From Candidatus Neomarinimicrobiota bacterium (GTDB lineage: Bacteria > Fidelibacterota > Marinisomatia > Marinisomatales > TCS55), in the NCBI GenBank assembly GCA_018651745.1, contig JABIDL010000037.1, positions 50,136 through 114,135 on the forward strand: DNA of 64,000 nucleotides, written 5' to 3'. Below, piece after piece: positions 10,072 to 17,893 of this stretch (positions are counted from its first letter, which is position 1; each line of letters begins with the position of its first letter). Position numbers and translations under genes: made by a program. The notes under the pieces are model-generated. The model saw only the letters and a program-made list of their open reading frames with translations, was not told where the DNA came from and ran no database searches.

Positions 10072-12702
10072 TTACTTCAGTAACATCATTTTTTGCACCA
10101 CACGAAATGAGCCACTAACCATTTCAACAAAATATACCCCACTGGCTTGCTTAGAACCGTTCCATTGGATCTCATGGATTCCAGGATTAAGCCACCCATC
10201 CACCAATGTTGCAACCAAACGACCGGCAATATCGTAAATGTTCAATTGTAGAGGCGAGTCATGTCTCGCCCCTACAGGAATATCAAATCGAATCGTGGTG
10301 GTTGGATTGAATGGGTTTGGAAAATTCGGATAAAGAGAGAACTGTTTTGGCTGCATGTTTGGTGTATCATTAGTTAACTGAACGTTAAATCCAAAGAAGC
10401 TCAAAATCCGCCCTGCCAAATTAATTTTTTCCTGATCATTATATATTGTTTCAAATGGAAAACCCATTAAAACCACACGTGCATTTTCCTGGCTCCCTGG
10501 GACAGGTCCGATAAACTGGGTTGCCGCAATCAATCCATTTGCATAAAGCAATGCAGATTCTGACCCTCCCATTAATGAAAAAGCATCCGGATAATTTTCA
10601 GGATACACGCCATAATTTCCATTATCATAATGAAGGGTTAGTCCATTAAAAACGGTACTTTCAGCGCCATGAACGGTATATGAATTGGCATCATCTACAT
10701 TGTAATCAGTTTTTAGATAATCATGAATGAAACTGCGATCTGAGGACGAGCCCTGTTCATCCAAATCCCAAGCTACTTCCGAACCTGAAATAAAAATCTG
10801 CCCACCTTGAGATAAATAATCTTTCACTTTATTTTGTTCAACAGCATTAAATGTTTCATGCTCCGTACTTTCATCACCCAAAAGCCAAAAAACTGCAGTA
10901 TAATTATTCAAATTAACTGAGTCCGAAATGATGGCATCATTATCTGCAGTGTCGAAAGAATATCCCCAGGGTTGGATCGCCAAACCCATCCGTTTAGAAA
11001 AATTGTGATACGGAAGTGCATAACTGCCATTCGTTCGGTCAAACCCGTCCACTATTAATATATTGCCCGATTCGCCAGATTGAAATGTGCCATAGATATC
11101 TGAAGAAAAACTTTCAGTTATACTATCATTTGCTGAAACGCTAGTTATTTTATAAAAAGCTGGAACCTCATTTTCATTGGAAAGAGTTAAATATGATTTA
11201 TCTGAGCTCATTTCATTGAGAATATTCCACAAATCTCCGCCATTTTGAGTATAAATATGAAACCCGAAAATTGATTCCGGGTCTTGAATATTCCATTGCA
11301 ATGCAATGCTATCTGTCCAAACGACTGAATGAATATCAGTTCGTGGAATTGTCGCCGGGTTGCCCTCCATGCCTACATAATATCTTGGTGTATAAGCTGT
11401 CAATTGACTCAAATTATAGGTTCGGTAGCTAACTTTCCAATCCGCTGCAGATGCCTCCACAGTTAAATAAGTCCCGTCTGTATTTCGCAAAATGACCATT
11501 CTGACATGCCCAACTTTATGGATGGCATCGCCCGGACCCAAATCGTTCCAATTGGTATAAGCGATCGTTATGCCATCGTCCATCATAGCTGTAGAATAAT
11601 GCGATGACAAATTCCAACATCGTGAAACAAAACCGGAGCAATCCACTCCAACAGCATAATCGCTAACACAATAATTCACAGAACAACTTGTTGCGTTGTC
11701 TCCTGCATATTTTCCATTACTTATTCCATTATTAAATCCGTCCAATGTATAAAACCCGCCCCATTGATAAGGCGCATGATAATTGGTACCAACTTGTATC
11801 CAGCTCGGCGTTTCTACTGTTACGCCATTTGGATCGGTAATAGGACCACCGGTAATGTTCTCTGCGACAGCATCCCAGCTATAACTCACATAAGCATCCG
11901 CCATTGCCAATGCTTCCGTCGGTGTTACTTGCGGATAAATAATAGACTCTCTATCATCTTCTTGAGGCGGTTCAGGCTCCGGGAACAGATTTGGCGATTT
12001 ATTATAATGAATCCCTTCCCATAAATAATCCGGGAATGAATAAATAGGGATATTTTCATATTCCTTCCCGTTTTGAATCCATCCATTGATGGTTACGCCA
12101 GATTCTCTTGTATTCATTATAAAAAGATTACCGGCACTGTCAATGTAAAATGGATTTTCAATGTGAGTAAAATCTACGTTTGGAATTTCAAAAATAGCGT
12201 GCGCCACTCCGTGAGAATTGTACAAGCCAATGGATCTTTTTACGTCTAATGGAATTTGTTTTGTGATGGTTTCTACGTAAATATAATGGAAACCTTCTGC
12301 ATTTTTACCAAGATAGTTTCCCGATCCAATGACGCTAGATTGAATAATCGAAAAAGAAAAATCTTTTCCTGTAATTTGGAGGGTATGATCATTATTTCTG
12401 ACAACCGTTCCTTGAGCATCTTTTTCAGGTGGTTGGAGAATTCGTGATTGTTTGAGCGGTTCGGTTTTAACAAGTTTAGTGTGTTTGAATATTTTTTGAA
12501 TTTTGGCAATAGGATCTATTATTGTAACGTCTTGACCAACTACAGAAAAGGATGTTGGCCCCATTCTAAACCCAGGTATATCCTTGATTTGAATTGTTGA
12601 ATCTTCAATCCCCCAAGGGACAAACAAGATTTCATCATAAGCATATTGGGCAATGATGGGGCTGGTGGCAACTGCCGTTATAAAAATAAGATTTTTCAAC
12701 AT
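10072..12702 (-). CDS. Exported NlpC/P60-like (C40) protein with T9SS type-A sorting domain
   Basis: An 876-residue exported protein with a signal peptide (cleavage near AQYA, residue about 20). The middle holds an NlpC/P60-like fold: Cys355 in VDCSGFVSRCW and His399 in KVGHVRMV are the likely catalytic Cys and His, with a YQWGG segment upstream as in lysins of this group. After this come a fibronectin-III-like segment and a region reading NILIVDGFDR to GGQIFISGSE. The C-terminus is a T9SS type-A domain (NFPNPFNPTTTIRF to VVQKMMLLK). Peptidoglycan peptide cleavage is the usual role of C40 enzymes, but T9SS targeting puts this one outside the cell. It may therefore attack other bacteria or shed wall. 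A palindromic element sits in frame in the sorting domain at 10247-10276. Confidence 0.82.
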   Translation of the reverse strand: MLKNLIFITAVATSPIIAQYAYDEILFVPWGIEDSTIQIKDIPGFRMGPTSFSVVGQDVTIIDPIAKIQKIFKHTKLVKTEPLKQSRILQPPEKDAQGTVVRNNDHTLQITGKDFSFSIIQSSVIGSGNYLGKNAEGFHYIYVETITKQIPLDVKRSIGLYNSHGVAHAIFEIPNVDFTHIENPFYIDSAGNLFIMNTRESGVTINGWIQNGKEYENIPIYSFPDYLWEGIHYNKSPNLFPEPEPPQEDDRESIIYPQVTPTEALAMADAYVSYSWDAVAENITGGPITDPNGVTVETPSWIQVGTNYHAPYQWGGFYTLDGFNNGISNGKYAGDNATSCSVNYCVSDYAVGVDCSGFVSRCWNLSSHYSTAMMDDGITIAYTNWNDLGPGDAIHKVGHVRMVILRNTDGTYLTVEASAADWKVSYRTYNLSQLTAYTPRYYVGMEGNPATIPRTDIHSVVWTDSIALQWNIQDPESIFGFHIYTQNGGDLWNILNEMSSDKSYLTLSNENEVPAFYKITSVSANDSITESFSSDIYGTFQSGESGNILIVDGFDRTNGSYALPYHNFSKRMGLAIQPWGYSFDTADNDAIISDSVNLNNYTAVFWLLGDESTEHETFNAVEQNKVKDYLSQGGQIFISGSEVAWDLDEQGSSSDRSFIHDYLKTDYNVDDANSYTVHGAESTVFNGLTLHYDNGNYGVYPENYPDAFSLMGGSESALLYANGLIAATQFIGPVPGSQENARVVLMGFPFETIYNDQEKINLAGRILSFFGFNVQLTNDTPNMQPKQFSLYPNFPNPFNPTTTIRFDIPVGARHDSPLQLNIYDIAGRLVATLVDGWLNPGIHEIQWNGSKQASGVYFVEMVSGSFRVVQKMMLLK
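10247..10276. repeat. Small palindromic element inserted in frame in a coding region
   Basis: Two 12-base arms, tgtagaggcgag (10247-10258) and ctcgcccctaca (10265-10276), form an inverted repeat with one G-U type mismatch around a 6-base centre. On the coding (minus) strand it adds roughly ARHDSPL between the DIPVG and QLNIYDIAGR parts of the T9SS sorting domain. Other sorting domains in this window run straight through here. GC-rich palindromes of the GTAGGGGCGA type are, from general knowledge, a common class of dispersed repeat in bacterial genomes. Confidence 0.6.
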
Positions 12703-12709
12703 AACAGAA

Positions 12710-13837
12710 ATGTACGAACTTTATTTGACCGAAATCCATATCATAATCATTTATTATACCTATTATTCATCTGTTTTGATTGAGGATTATTTATTAAAAT
12801 CACCTGTGCGGAATAATTTCTTAATTCTCAGTAAATATAAAGTAACTCTTGTTTTCCTTTTCTTATTTTGTTGTCTATTTGCAGAAGAAATTCCCAATCG
12901 ACTAACTCCCGGGGATACAATTATCTTCGTTGCTCCTTCTGGGGGATTAGATAATAAACGAATTTCGCGGGCAAAGCGAAGATTGGAAAAGCGTGGATAT
13001 ATTGTTTTGTATGCAGATGATTTATTGCGTTCTCATGGATATTTAGGTGGGACCGATGATCGTCGTGTAGAAGAATTTATGGACGCTTGGAAGAATCCGA
13101 ATGTAAAAGCAATTTTCCCCGGCACAGGAGGGTATGGGACAACTCGGATTTTAGATAAAATTGATTTTAATATGATCAAAGAAAATCCAAAAATCTTGGT
13201 CGGATTTAGTGACATTACCGGGCTGCATTTAGCGATTAACAAAATGGCAGAACTGATTACATTTCATACACCAAGTCCGATGTATGGTTTAGGGAGCATT
13301 GGAAACCTTTCACCGGTTTCAGATCATTATTTCTGGAAAGCTATTGAACAGGATAATCCAAATGGATACATAATCGATGTAAAACCATTTGATCTTGATG
13401 AATCCATTATCACACTTCACGGCGGGAAAGGAAGGGGAGAGCTTATTGGTGGGAATTTATCATTGATCAATACTTTAATGGGAACACCGTATGAAATTGA
13501 AACCGATGGAAAAATTCTATTTATCGAAGATGTGGGCGAAGCGCCGTATCGCATCGACAGGTATCTTTCTCAATTAAGATTAGCAGGAAAACTTGACAAT
13601 CTTAAAGGAGTTATCTTGGGGAAATTTACTAGAAGGGCAGATGAACCACCCGATGATAAAAATAGTTTTAGTATGATGGAAGTATTAGAACAATATTTTT
13701 CACATCTTGGAGTGCCGGTTCTTGCCAACTTCCCCATCGGGCATCATAAATACAATATTTCCCTACCGATAGGTATTCTGGCCGAACTTGATGCAGATAA
13801 ACAAATAATTCAAATTTTACATAATCCCACCAAATAA
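12710..13837 (+). CDS. LD-carboxypeptidase (peptidase S66), exported paralogue
   Basis: A second S66 peptidase. Family motifs are present: GTGGYGTTRIL, VGFSDITGLH with the nucleophile Ser, LFIEDVGEAPYRIDR with the Glu, and NFPIGHHK with the His. Unlike the gene at 7983 it has a hydrophobic N-terminal stretch (VTLFLFLFCCLFAEE-like) just before the catalytic domain, so it is likely periplasmic or membrane-anchored. The start is uncertain. An in-frame ATG at 12653 would lie inside the divergent neighbour's coding region. I use the ATG at 12710, and a TTG at 12776 would give an even tighter signal peptide. An exported S66 enzyme would trim wall peptides before uptake, which is inference. Confidence 0.85.
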   Translation: MYELYLTEIHIIIIYYTYYSSVLIEDYLLKSPVRNNFLILSKYKVTLVFLFLFCCLFAEEIPNRLTPGDTIIFVAPSGGLDNKRISRAKRRLEKRGYIVLYADDLLRSHGYLGGTDDRRVEEFMDAWKNPNVKAIFPGTGGYGTTRILDKIDFNMIKENPKILVGFSDITGLHLAINKMAELITFHTPSPMYGLGSIGNLSPVSDHYFWKAIEQDNPNGYIIDVKPFDLDESIITLHGGKGRGELIGGNLSLINTLMGTPYEIETDGKILFIEDVGEAPYRIDRYLSQLRLAGKLDNLKGVILGKFTRRADEPPDDKNSFSMMEVLEQYFSHLGVPVLANFPIGHHKYNISLPIGILAELDADKQIIQILHNPTK

Positions 13838-13858
13838 TTCCAGGTAATTAGTAAACCA

Positions 13859-15175
13859 TTACCAAAGTAGGATCATTTTTTTTGCTTGATACTGGTCGCT
13901 TGATCGGATGCGGTATAAATATAATCCCGAACTCATCCGTTTTCCATTTTCGTCTTTTCCATCCCATTTTATTTCATAGTTAAAGCTCGGTTCATAGGTG
14001 GAATTTGTTAGTGTTTTTATGGTGCGTCCTAAAATATCTACAATTTGAATTGTTACGTTTTCTTCTATAGATACATCAAATGGAATGGTGGTGTTGAGAT
14101 TAAAAGGATTGGGATAATTTTGATGAAGTACTAAAGACCTTGGCATATCACCGAATTCAAGATATAATGAGATTTCATCTCGAAGTTCCGGGAGAAGAAC
14201 CCAAATATTATCACCCGGGCATGCTGTGTGTTGATAATCGTAATAATCTCGGTGCCCTTTAAGAATATGTGGATTTTCGTAACCATACTGTTCTGAAATC
14301 CATGCATACAATTTTGTAATTGACTCACGGGTTGGGTCGCTCATTTCATCATAGCAAAAATAGGATGTTTCAGGTGGATGATAACACCCAAGCACGCACA
14401 CTCCGATATTCCCGGTATTTGCACCAGACGTGTGCGCGCCGAGCACAGTTTCTGGTCTTGCCTGATAAATATTACCGCCCTTATCCACAACAAAATGATA
14501 ACCGATATCTGACCAACCGCGAACATCCTGATGTAATTCTTGAATGGCTTGCATTTGGACGATTCCTTCTTCGATGTTTGTTGCTGAAAACCCTGCTGCG
14601 TGGTGAAGCGTTAGTTTATCATAATAAGGCATTGAAGAATAACCAAATTGAGGTGGCTTGGCATTCCATTCTTCTCGCGATATGATGCTCGGTTTTAGGA
14701 TATGAGATATCGTAGTTTTGTGTAAAAGTTTTAAAGAATCAATTATTTCTTCCTGTTCCGGAATCAAAAACCCGGTGCTTAAAATTTGGAATTCAAAATC
14801 AGAAATTATTGTGATTTCAATGTGTTTGGATTTAGAGAATTCTATTCCTTTATACACGGCTAATAATCGATCTGAAAATGGCTCCGGATAAATAATAGCA
14901 GTTTTTTCAGATGACAAAAGATCGTTAGAATTCATAAATTTCATTTGGACGGTCAGAAATTTTGATCCCTGAAGTTTAATGAGAATTCCATTTGTACCAG
15001 GATCAATATTTTCGATTGAAATATCGAATTTTCGGTTTAGCGTTGAACCCAAACGTTGATCAAAAGTTTTGACTAATTTCACATCCACCACGTCTGCCAT
15101 GTCTAAAAATTGTCCAGACATTGAGTCAGAAAAGGCAAATAGGATTAATAGGCATTTGCTTAAGCGTAAATTCAT
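13859..15175 (-). CDS. N-acetylmuramoyl-L-alanine amidase (PGRP/Amidase_2) with T9SS sorting domain
   Basis: A 438-residue exported amidase. A signal peptide leads a roughly 140-residue beta-rich N-domain, then an Amidase_2/PGRP catalytic domain (about residues 165-335). Likely zinc ligands are His191 or His192 (LTLHHAAG), His308 (KGHRDYY) and Cys319 (HTACPG). The YHFVVDKGGNIYQ segment is also typical. The C-terminus is a T9SS type-A domain with NYPNPFNLNTTIPF. Enzymes of this fold cut the bond between MurNAc and L-Ala. T9SS targeting suggests a surface or secreted lysin or scavenging enzyme rather than a division amidase. It converges on the exported LD-carboxypeptidase. Confidence 0.9.
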   Translation of the reverse strand: MNLRLSKCLLILFAFSDSMSGQFLDMADVVDVKLVKTFDQRLGSTLNRKFDISIENIDPGTNGILIKLQGSKFLTVQMKFMNSNDLLSSEKTAIIYPEPFSDRLLAVYKGIEFSKSKHIEITIISDFEFQILSTGFLIPEQEEIIDSLKLLHKTTISHILKPSIISREEWNAKPPQFGYSSMPYYDKLTLHHAAGFSATNIEEGIVQMQAIQELHQDVRGWSDIGYHFVVDKGGNIYQARPETVLGAHTSGANTGNIGVCVLGCYHPPETSYFCYDEMSDPTRESITKLYAWISEQYGYENPHILKGHRDYYDYQHTACPGDNIWVLLPELRDEISLYLEFGDMPRSLVLHQNYPNPFNLNTTIPFDVSIEENVTIQIVDILGRTIKTLTNSTYEPSFNYEIKWDGKDENGKRMSSGLYLYRIRSSDQYQAKKMILLW

Positions 15176-15224
15176 TATTCTTCCATATTAGTATAGAAAA
15201 AATATAGGCTTAAATATAGGGTAG

Positions 15225-15297
15225 TGAGCCCGGAGCGACTCGAACGCTCGGCCAACGGCTTAAAAGGCCGCTGCTCTACCAACTGAGCTACGGGCTC
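15225..15297 (-). tRNA. tRNA-Lys (anticodon UUU)
   Basis: A 73-base cloverleaf on the minus strand. Acceptor arms GAGCCCG and CGGGCTC pair perfectly. The D-arm TAGCTCAGTTGGTAGAGC and T-arm GTTCGAGTC are canonical, and the anticodon loop CTTTTAA gives TTT. The 3' CCA is not encoded. It lies just downstream of the amidase start and is followed on the same strand by no close gene. Confidence 0.97.
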
Positions 15298-15364
15298 TGA
15301 TTCTGGTTCCAAAATCGGGGCGAAAGTTACAGTAATTTATTCTCAGAATAGATTAAAATTTTGA

Positions 15365-15754
15365 CTATTCTAAGCCTCCTTCAATGCAGGTTGTGTCGAA
15401 TCCCCCTCTTGTATTGTAAATCGTTGTAACTTGTAATTTGTCGGTCCCTAAAGCTGATGTTAAATCAACATAAATCCGTTTGGTTACAGCTTCCTGATAA
15501 ATCCCCACATTTCGAAAACTAATAAAATAATATTTTAATGATTTTAACTCGATGCATTTCCCACCAGTTGGAAAATATTCAATAATAACATCTGCCAAGT
15601 CGGGTAGTCCACTAAATGGACACACTGCACTGAATTCACTGTTTTCAGTACAGATATACTGATCTTCGCTTTCAAAATCAAATGTTTCAAGATAATCGGG
15701 ACGGATTTGATCTTCGCTTTCAAAATCAAATGTACGCCCTTCGGGTTTAGTCAT
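15365..15754 (-). CDS. queF: NADPH-dependent 7-cyano-7-deazaguanine reductase QueF
   Basis: A 129-residue type I QueF that reduces preQ0 to preQ1 in queuosine synthesis. The catalytic Cys45 lies in [11 protein letters not shown], with Asp52 as the proton donor position. The substrate/NADPH segment [14 protein letters not shown] follows at about residues 70-83. The N-terminus is odd: TFDFESEDQ occurs twice (residues 8-16 and 24-32) through a 26-base direct repeat, where type I QueF normally has a single short lead-in. The core is intact, so activity is expected. It is the last gene of the queC-queE-queD-queF operon, 3 bases after queD. Confidence 0.93.
   Translation of the reverse strand: MTKPEGRTFDFESEDQIRPDYLETFDFESEDQYICTENSEFSAVCPFSGLPDLADVIIEYFPTGGKCIELKSLKYYFISFRNVGIYQEAVTKRIYVDLTSALGTDKLQVTTIYNTRGGFDTTCIEGGLE
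15660..15733. repeat. 26-base direct repeat inside queF
   Basis: The sequence starting tgatcttcgctttcaaaatc occurs exactly at 15660-15685 and again at 15708-15733, a 48-base (16-codon) offset that keeps frame. It encodes the doubled FDFESEDQ of QueF. The bases between the copies and after the second copy are not alike, so this is not a simple full tandem unit. Confidence 0.9.
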
Positions 15755-15757
15755 GGT

Positions 15758-16114
15758 TTATTCTCCTCGGTAAATACATCCGGTTGAACAGGTTTCTTTC
15801 ACTTCAATCCCGGATAATAATGGAAGTTTTGGTTTTAAATTATTCCAAATCCAAACTGCCAAATTTTCACTAGATGGATTTTCTAAGCCGTCAATATCAT
15901 TTAAACAGCTATGGTCAAGTTGATTTAAAATTGGGTCAAACACTTTCTTGATATCGGCAAAATCCATTACCCAGCCGGAATGTTTTTCAATAGGGCCATT
16001 AATGGAAATTCGAATTTTAAACGAATGTCCATGCATCCGCCGGCACTTATGATCTTCCGGCAAATTCGGTAAAAAATGCGCAGCCTCAAATCTGACTTCT
16101 TTATATACTTCCAT
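15758..16114 (-). CDS. queD: 6-carboxy-5,6,7,8-tetrahydropterin synthase QueD
   Basis: A 118-residue PTPS-family enzyme converting 7,8-dihydroneopterin triphosphate to 6-carboxytetrahydropterin, the second step of preQ0 synthesis. The zinc ligands His13 (AAHFLP), His28 and His30 (MHGHSF) and the catalytic Cys24 (CRRMHGH) are visible. Asp67-His68 in QLDHSCLND completes the usual set. The gene sits between queE (8 bases upstream) and queF (3 bases downstream), which together with the CxxxHxH motif supports QueD rather than eukaryote-type PTPS. Confidence 0.95.
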   Translation of the reverse strand: MEVYKEVRFEAAHFLPNLPEDHKCRRMHGHSFKIRISINGPIEKHSGWVMDFADIKKVFDPILNQLDHSCLNDIDGLENPSSENLAVWIWNNLKPKLPLLSGIEVKETCSTGCIYRGE

Positions 16115-16122
16115 TTTAATCC

Positions 16123-16758
16123 TTAAGAAATGCCTATGAATTTATGAGTTTGAAGGCTCAACCGCCAATGGGGATGATTTAGGCAAAATTCTACAGCAAG
16201 ATCAATATTTTGTTCCAAGTTTGGACCGTCCATCGGTTGAATGGAAAAATATTCAAAATCTAGTTTTTCGAAATCTTTGGGATTCATATCTGCTTGAGGA
16301 AACACTATTTTTAATTCGTTTCCCCTTCTTAAAATAAATTTTGCATTGATTTTTGGGCTGACACAAATCCAGTCGATGCCAAGAGGTGGCACTAAGGTGC
16401 CGTTTGTTTCAACCGCAATGTTAAAGCCGGAATCATGAAAAGCATTCACCAATGCATCATCCATTTGCAATAATGGCTCTCCGCCGGTGCAAACGACAAA
16501 CGGTTTCGTTGATTTTTTTGTGGGCCATTTATTTTGTACAGATTTGACAAGGTCCTCAGCAGATTCAAACACGCCACCACCCGGCCCGGATGTTCCGATA
16601 AAATCTGTATCACAAAAATCGCACATTGCATCCTTTCTGTCTTTCTCATGTCCATTCCACAGATTGCAGCCAGAAAATCGGCAGAATACAGCCGTTCGAC
16701 CAGTATGAAAACCCTCTCCCTGAATTGTATAGTAAATTTCTTTAACCTTGTAACTCAT
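16123..16758 (-). CDS. queE: 7-carboxy-7-deazaguanine synthase QueE (radical SAM)
   Basis: A 211-residue radical SAM enzyme that contracts the pterin ring to 7-carboxy-7-deazaguanine. The cluster motif is the QueE type CX14CX2C: Cys31, Cys46 and Cys49 (CNLWNG to CDFCDTDF), with an additional Cys26. The SAM-binding GGEP segment follows (CTGGEPLLQ). The 14-residue insert in the cysteine motif separates it from ordinary radical SAM activases. It lies 4 bases after queC in the same operon. Confidence 0.95.
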   Translation of the reverse strand: MSYKVKEIYYTIQGEGFHTGRTAVFCRFSGCNLWNGHEKDRKDAMCDFCDTDFIGTSGPGGGVFESAEDLVKSVQNKWPTKKSTKPFVVCTGGEPLLQMDDALVNAFHDSGFNIAVETNGTLVPPLGIDWICVSPKINAKFILRRGNELKIVFPQADMNPKDFEKLDFEYFSIQPMDGPNLEQNIDLAVEFCLNHPHWRLSLQTHKFIGIS

Positions 16759-16762
16759 CTTA

Positions 16763-17458
16763 TCAGGACTGATAGGATATTGGATCGGATAATCCGGCTT
16801 CTTTAAATCCCTTTAGGCGCAAAATGCATGCATCGCATTTTCTGCAGGACGTTCCGGATTCGTCAGGATTGTAACAGGAAAAAGTGAGCCTGTAGTCCAC
16901 GCCGAGTTTGATTCCATTTTGGATGATTTGTGCTTTTGTGAGATGGAGAAGGGGAGTGTGGATTTGTATGGATTCACTTCCTTCTACTCCAGATTTTGTT
17001 GCAAGGTTTGCCATTGTCTGAAATGCATCTATGTATTCAGGTCTGCAATCGGGATAGCCGCTATAATCCAGTGCATTGACGCCAATGAAAATGTTATAAC
17101 ATTCCAGCACTTCTGCCCAGGCGAGAGCATAAGAAAGAAAAATTGTATTGCGAGCGGGAACGTAGGTTACAGGGATGTCATTTGTTATATCATCAACCAT
17201 TTCATGTTGTGGGACTTCGATATCATCTGTTAAAGCAGATCCTCCAAAGGTAGTCAAATCTATATCAATTATTTTATGTTTCTCTATAGCGTATTTGCTT
17301 GCAATACGTTTCGCAGAAGTTATTTCAAATTTATGCCTTTGACCATAATTGAATGAAAGCGCATACACAGAATATTTGTTATTCATTGCCATTGCTAAAC
17401 AGGTGGCGGAGTCTAACCCACCACTTAAAAGGACGATTGTTTTTTTAAGGGTATTCAT
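16763..17458 (-). CDS. queC: 7-cyano-7-deazaguanine synthase QueC
   Basis: A 231-residue ATP-dependent enzyme making preQ0 from 7-carboxy-7-deazaguanine and ammonia. The PP-loop SGGLDS is at residues 12-17. The zinc site is Cys195, Cys205, Cys208 and Cys211 in [18 protein letters not shown]. It is the first gene of the queC-queE-queD-queF operon. The 67 bases between its start and the upstream tRNA-Lys are too short for much regulation, and I could not see a preQ1 riboswitch there. Read-through from the tRNA promoter is possible. Confidence 0.96.
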   Translation of the reverse strand: MNTLKKTIVLLSGGLDSATCLAMAMNNKYSVYALSFNYGQRHKFEITSAKRIASKYAIEKHKIIDIDLTTFGGSALTDDIEVPQHEMVDDITNDIPVTYVPARNTIFLSYALAWAEVLECYNIFIGVNALDYSGYPDCRPEYIDAFQTMANLATKSGVEGSESIQIHTPLLHLTKAQIIQNGIKLGVDYRLTFSCYNPDESGTSCRKCDACILRLKGFKEAGLSDPISYQS

Positions 17459-17525
17459 AAAACGTAGCAGAGAAATTACATCTATACTAGAAAATCATTT
17501 GAAAAGAATATAGGGAATTCAATTG

Positions 17526-17598
17526 TGCCCGCGGAAGGATTTGAACCCTCGGCCAAGTGATTAAGAGTCACCTGCTCTACCAACTGAGCTACACGGGC
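17526..17598 (-). tRNA. tRNA-Lys (anticodon CUU)
   Basis: A 73-base cloverleaf on the minus strand. Acceptor GCCCGTG pairs with CGCGGGC (one G-U). The D-arm TAGCTCAGTTGGTAGAGC and T-arm GTTCAAATC are canonical, and the anticodon loop CTCTTAA gives CTT. No encoded CCA. It lies directly upstream of queC on the same strand. Confidence 0.97.
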
Positions 17599-17701
17599 TT
17601 TTTAAGGGTTTGGAAATTAGTTTGTATTAAAAAATAAACAGAACTCAAATTTTTTGTTTTTTTTATTCTTTTGCACTTGCTCCAAATGACTCCGGCTCTT
17701 A

Positions 17702-17855
17702 CTTTTGTTATGCCTCACTTATGCATATCATAAAGAGTTGCATAACAAAAGAGGTTGGTATTTGAAAAAAAGAAGGCTCTTGGTTGGCGTTGAGAGCCTC
17801 CAATTTGAACCAAGCCGCAGGATGCATTTCAATTTGAAACGTAGTCTGTGGCTTG
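17702..17855. other. Hairpin-rich non-coding stretch between tRNA-Lys and ssrA
   Basis: The 295 bases between the tRNA and tmRNA hold no credible gene but three inverted repeats in a row. Hairpin 1 pairs cttttgttatgc (17702-17713) with gcataacaaaag (17740-17751), continuing inward through ctc/gag and ttatg/cataa to a 5-base loop. Hairpin 2 pairs aggctct (17774-17780) with agagcct (17793-17799). Hairpin 3 pairs caagccgcag (17811-17820) with ctgtggcttg (17846-17855) with one G-U. A T-rich tract precedes them at about 17650-17672. This could be an unknown structured RNA, a 5' part of the ssrA transcript or a decayed mobile element. I cannot assign it. Confidence 0.45.
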
Positions 17856-17882
17856 ATTCGTTTTTGGTTGTAAATTTATTTG
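17853..17882 (+). promoter_or_regulatory. Possible ssrA promoter
   Basis: TTGATT at 17853-17858 and TATTTG at 17877-17882, 18 bases apart, end 11 bases before the mature tmRNA 5' end. TTTATTTG also resembles the TAnnTTTG element of Bacteroidota-type promoters. This is a weak match in AT-rich sequence. Confidence 0.3.
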
Positions 17883-17893
17883 TTTTTTGACAT

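Noticed and set aside
12653-12709. Upstream start for the second S66 peptidase
   Set aside because: It would lie inside the coding region of the divergent C40 gene and adds residues not expected in the family or in a signal peptide.
17459-17525. preQ1 riboswitch before queC
   Set aside because: The 67-base leader lacks the C-rich loop and A-rich tail pattern of known preQ1 aptamers, and I could not fold a pseudoknot by eye.
17705-17890. 61-codon plus-strand ORF upstream of ssrA
   Set aside because: It runs through the hairpin cluster and putative promoter, has no recognisable protein features, and ends at the tmRNA start.
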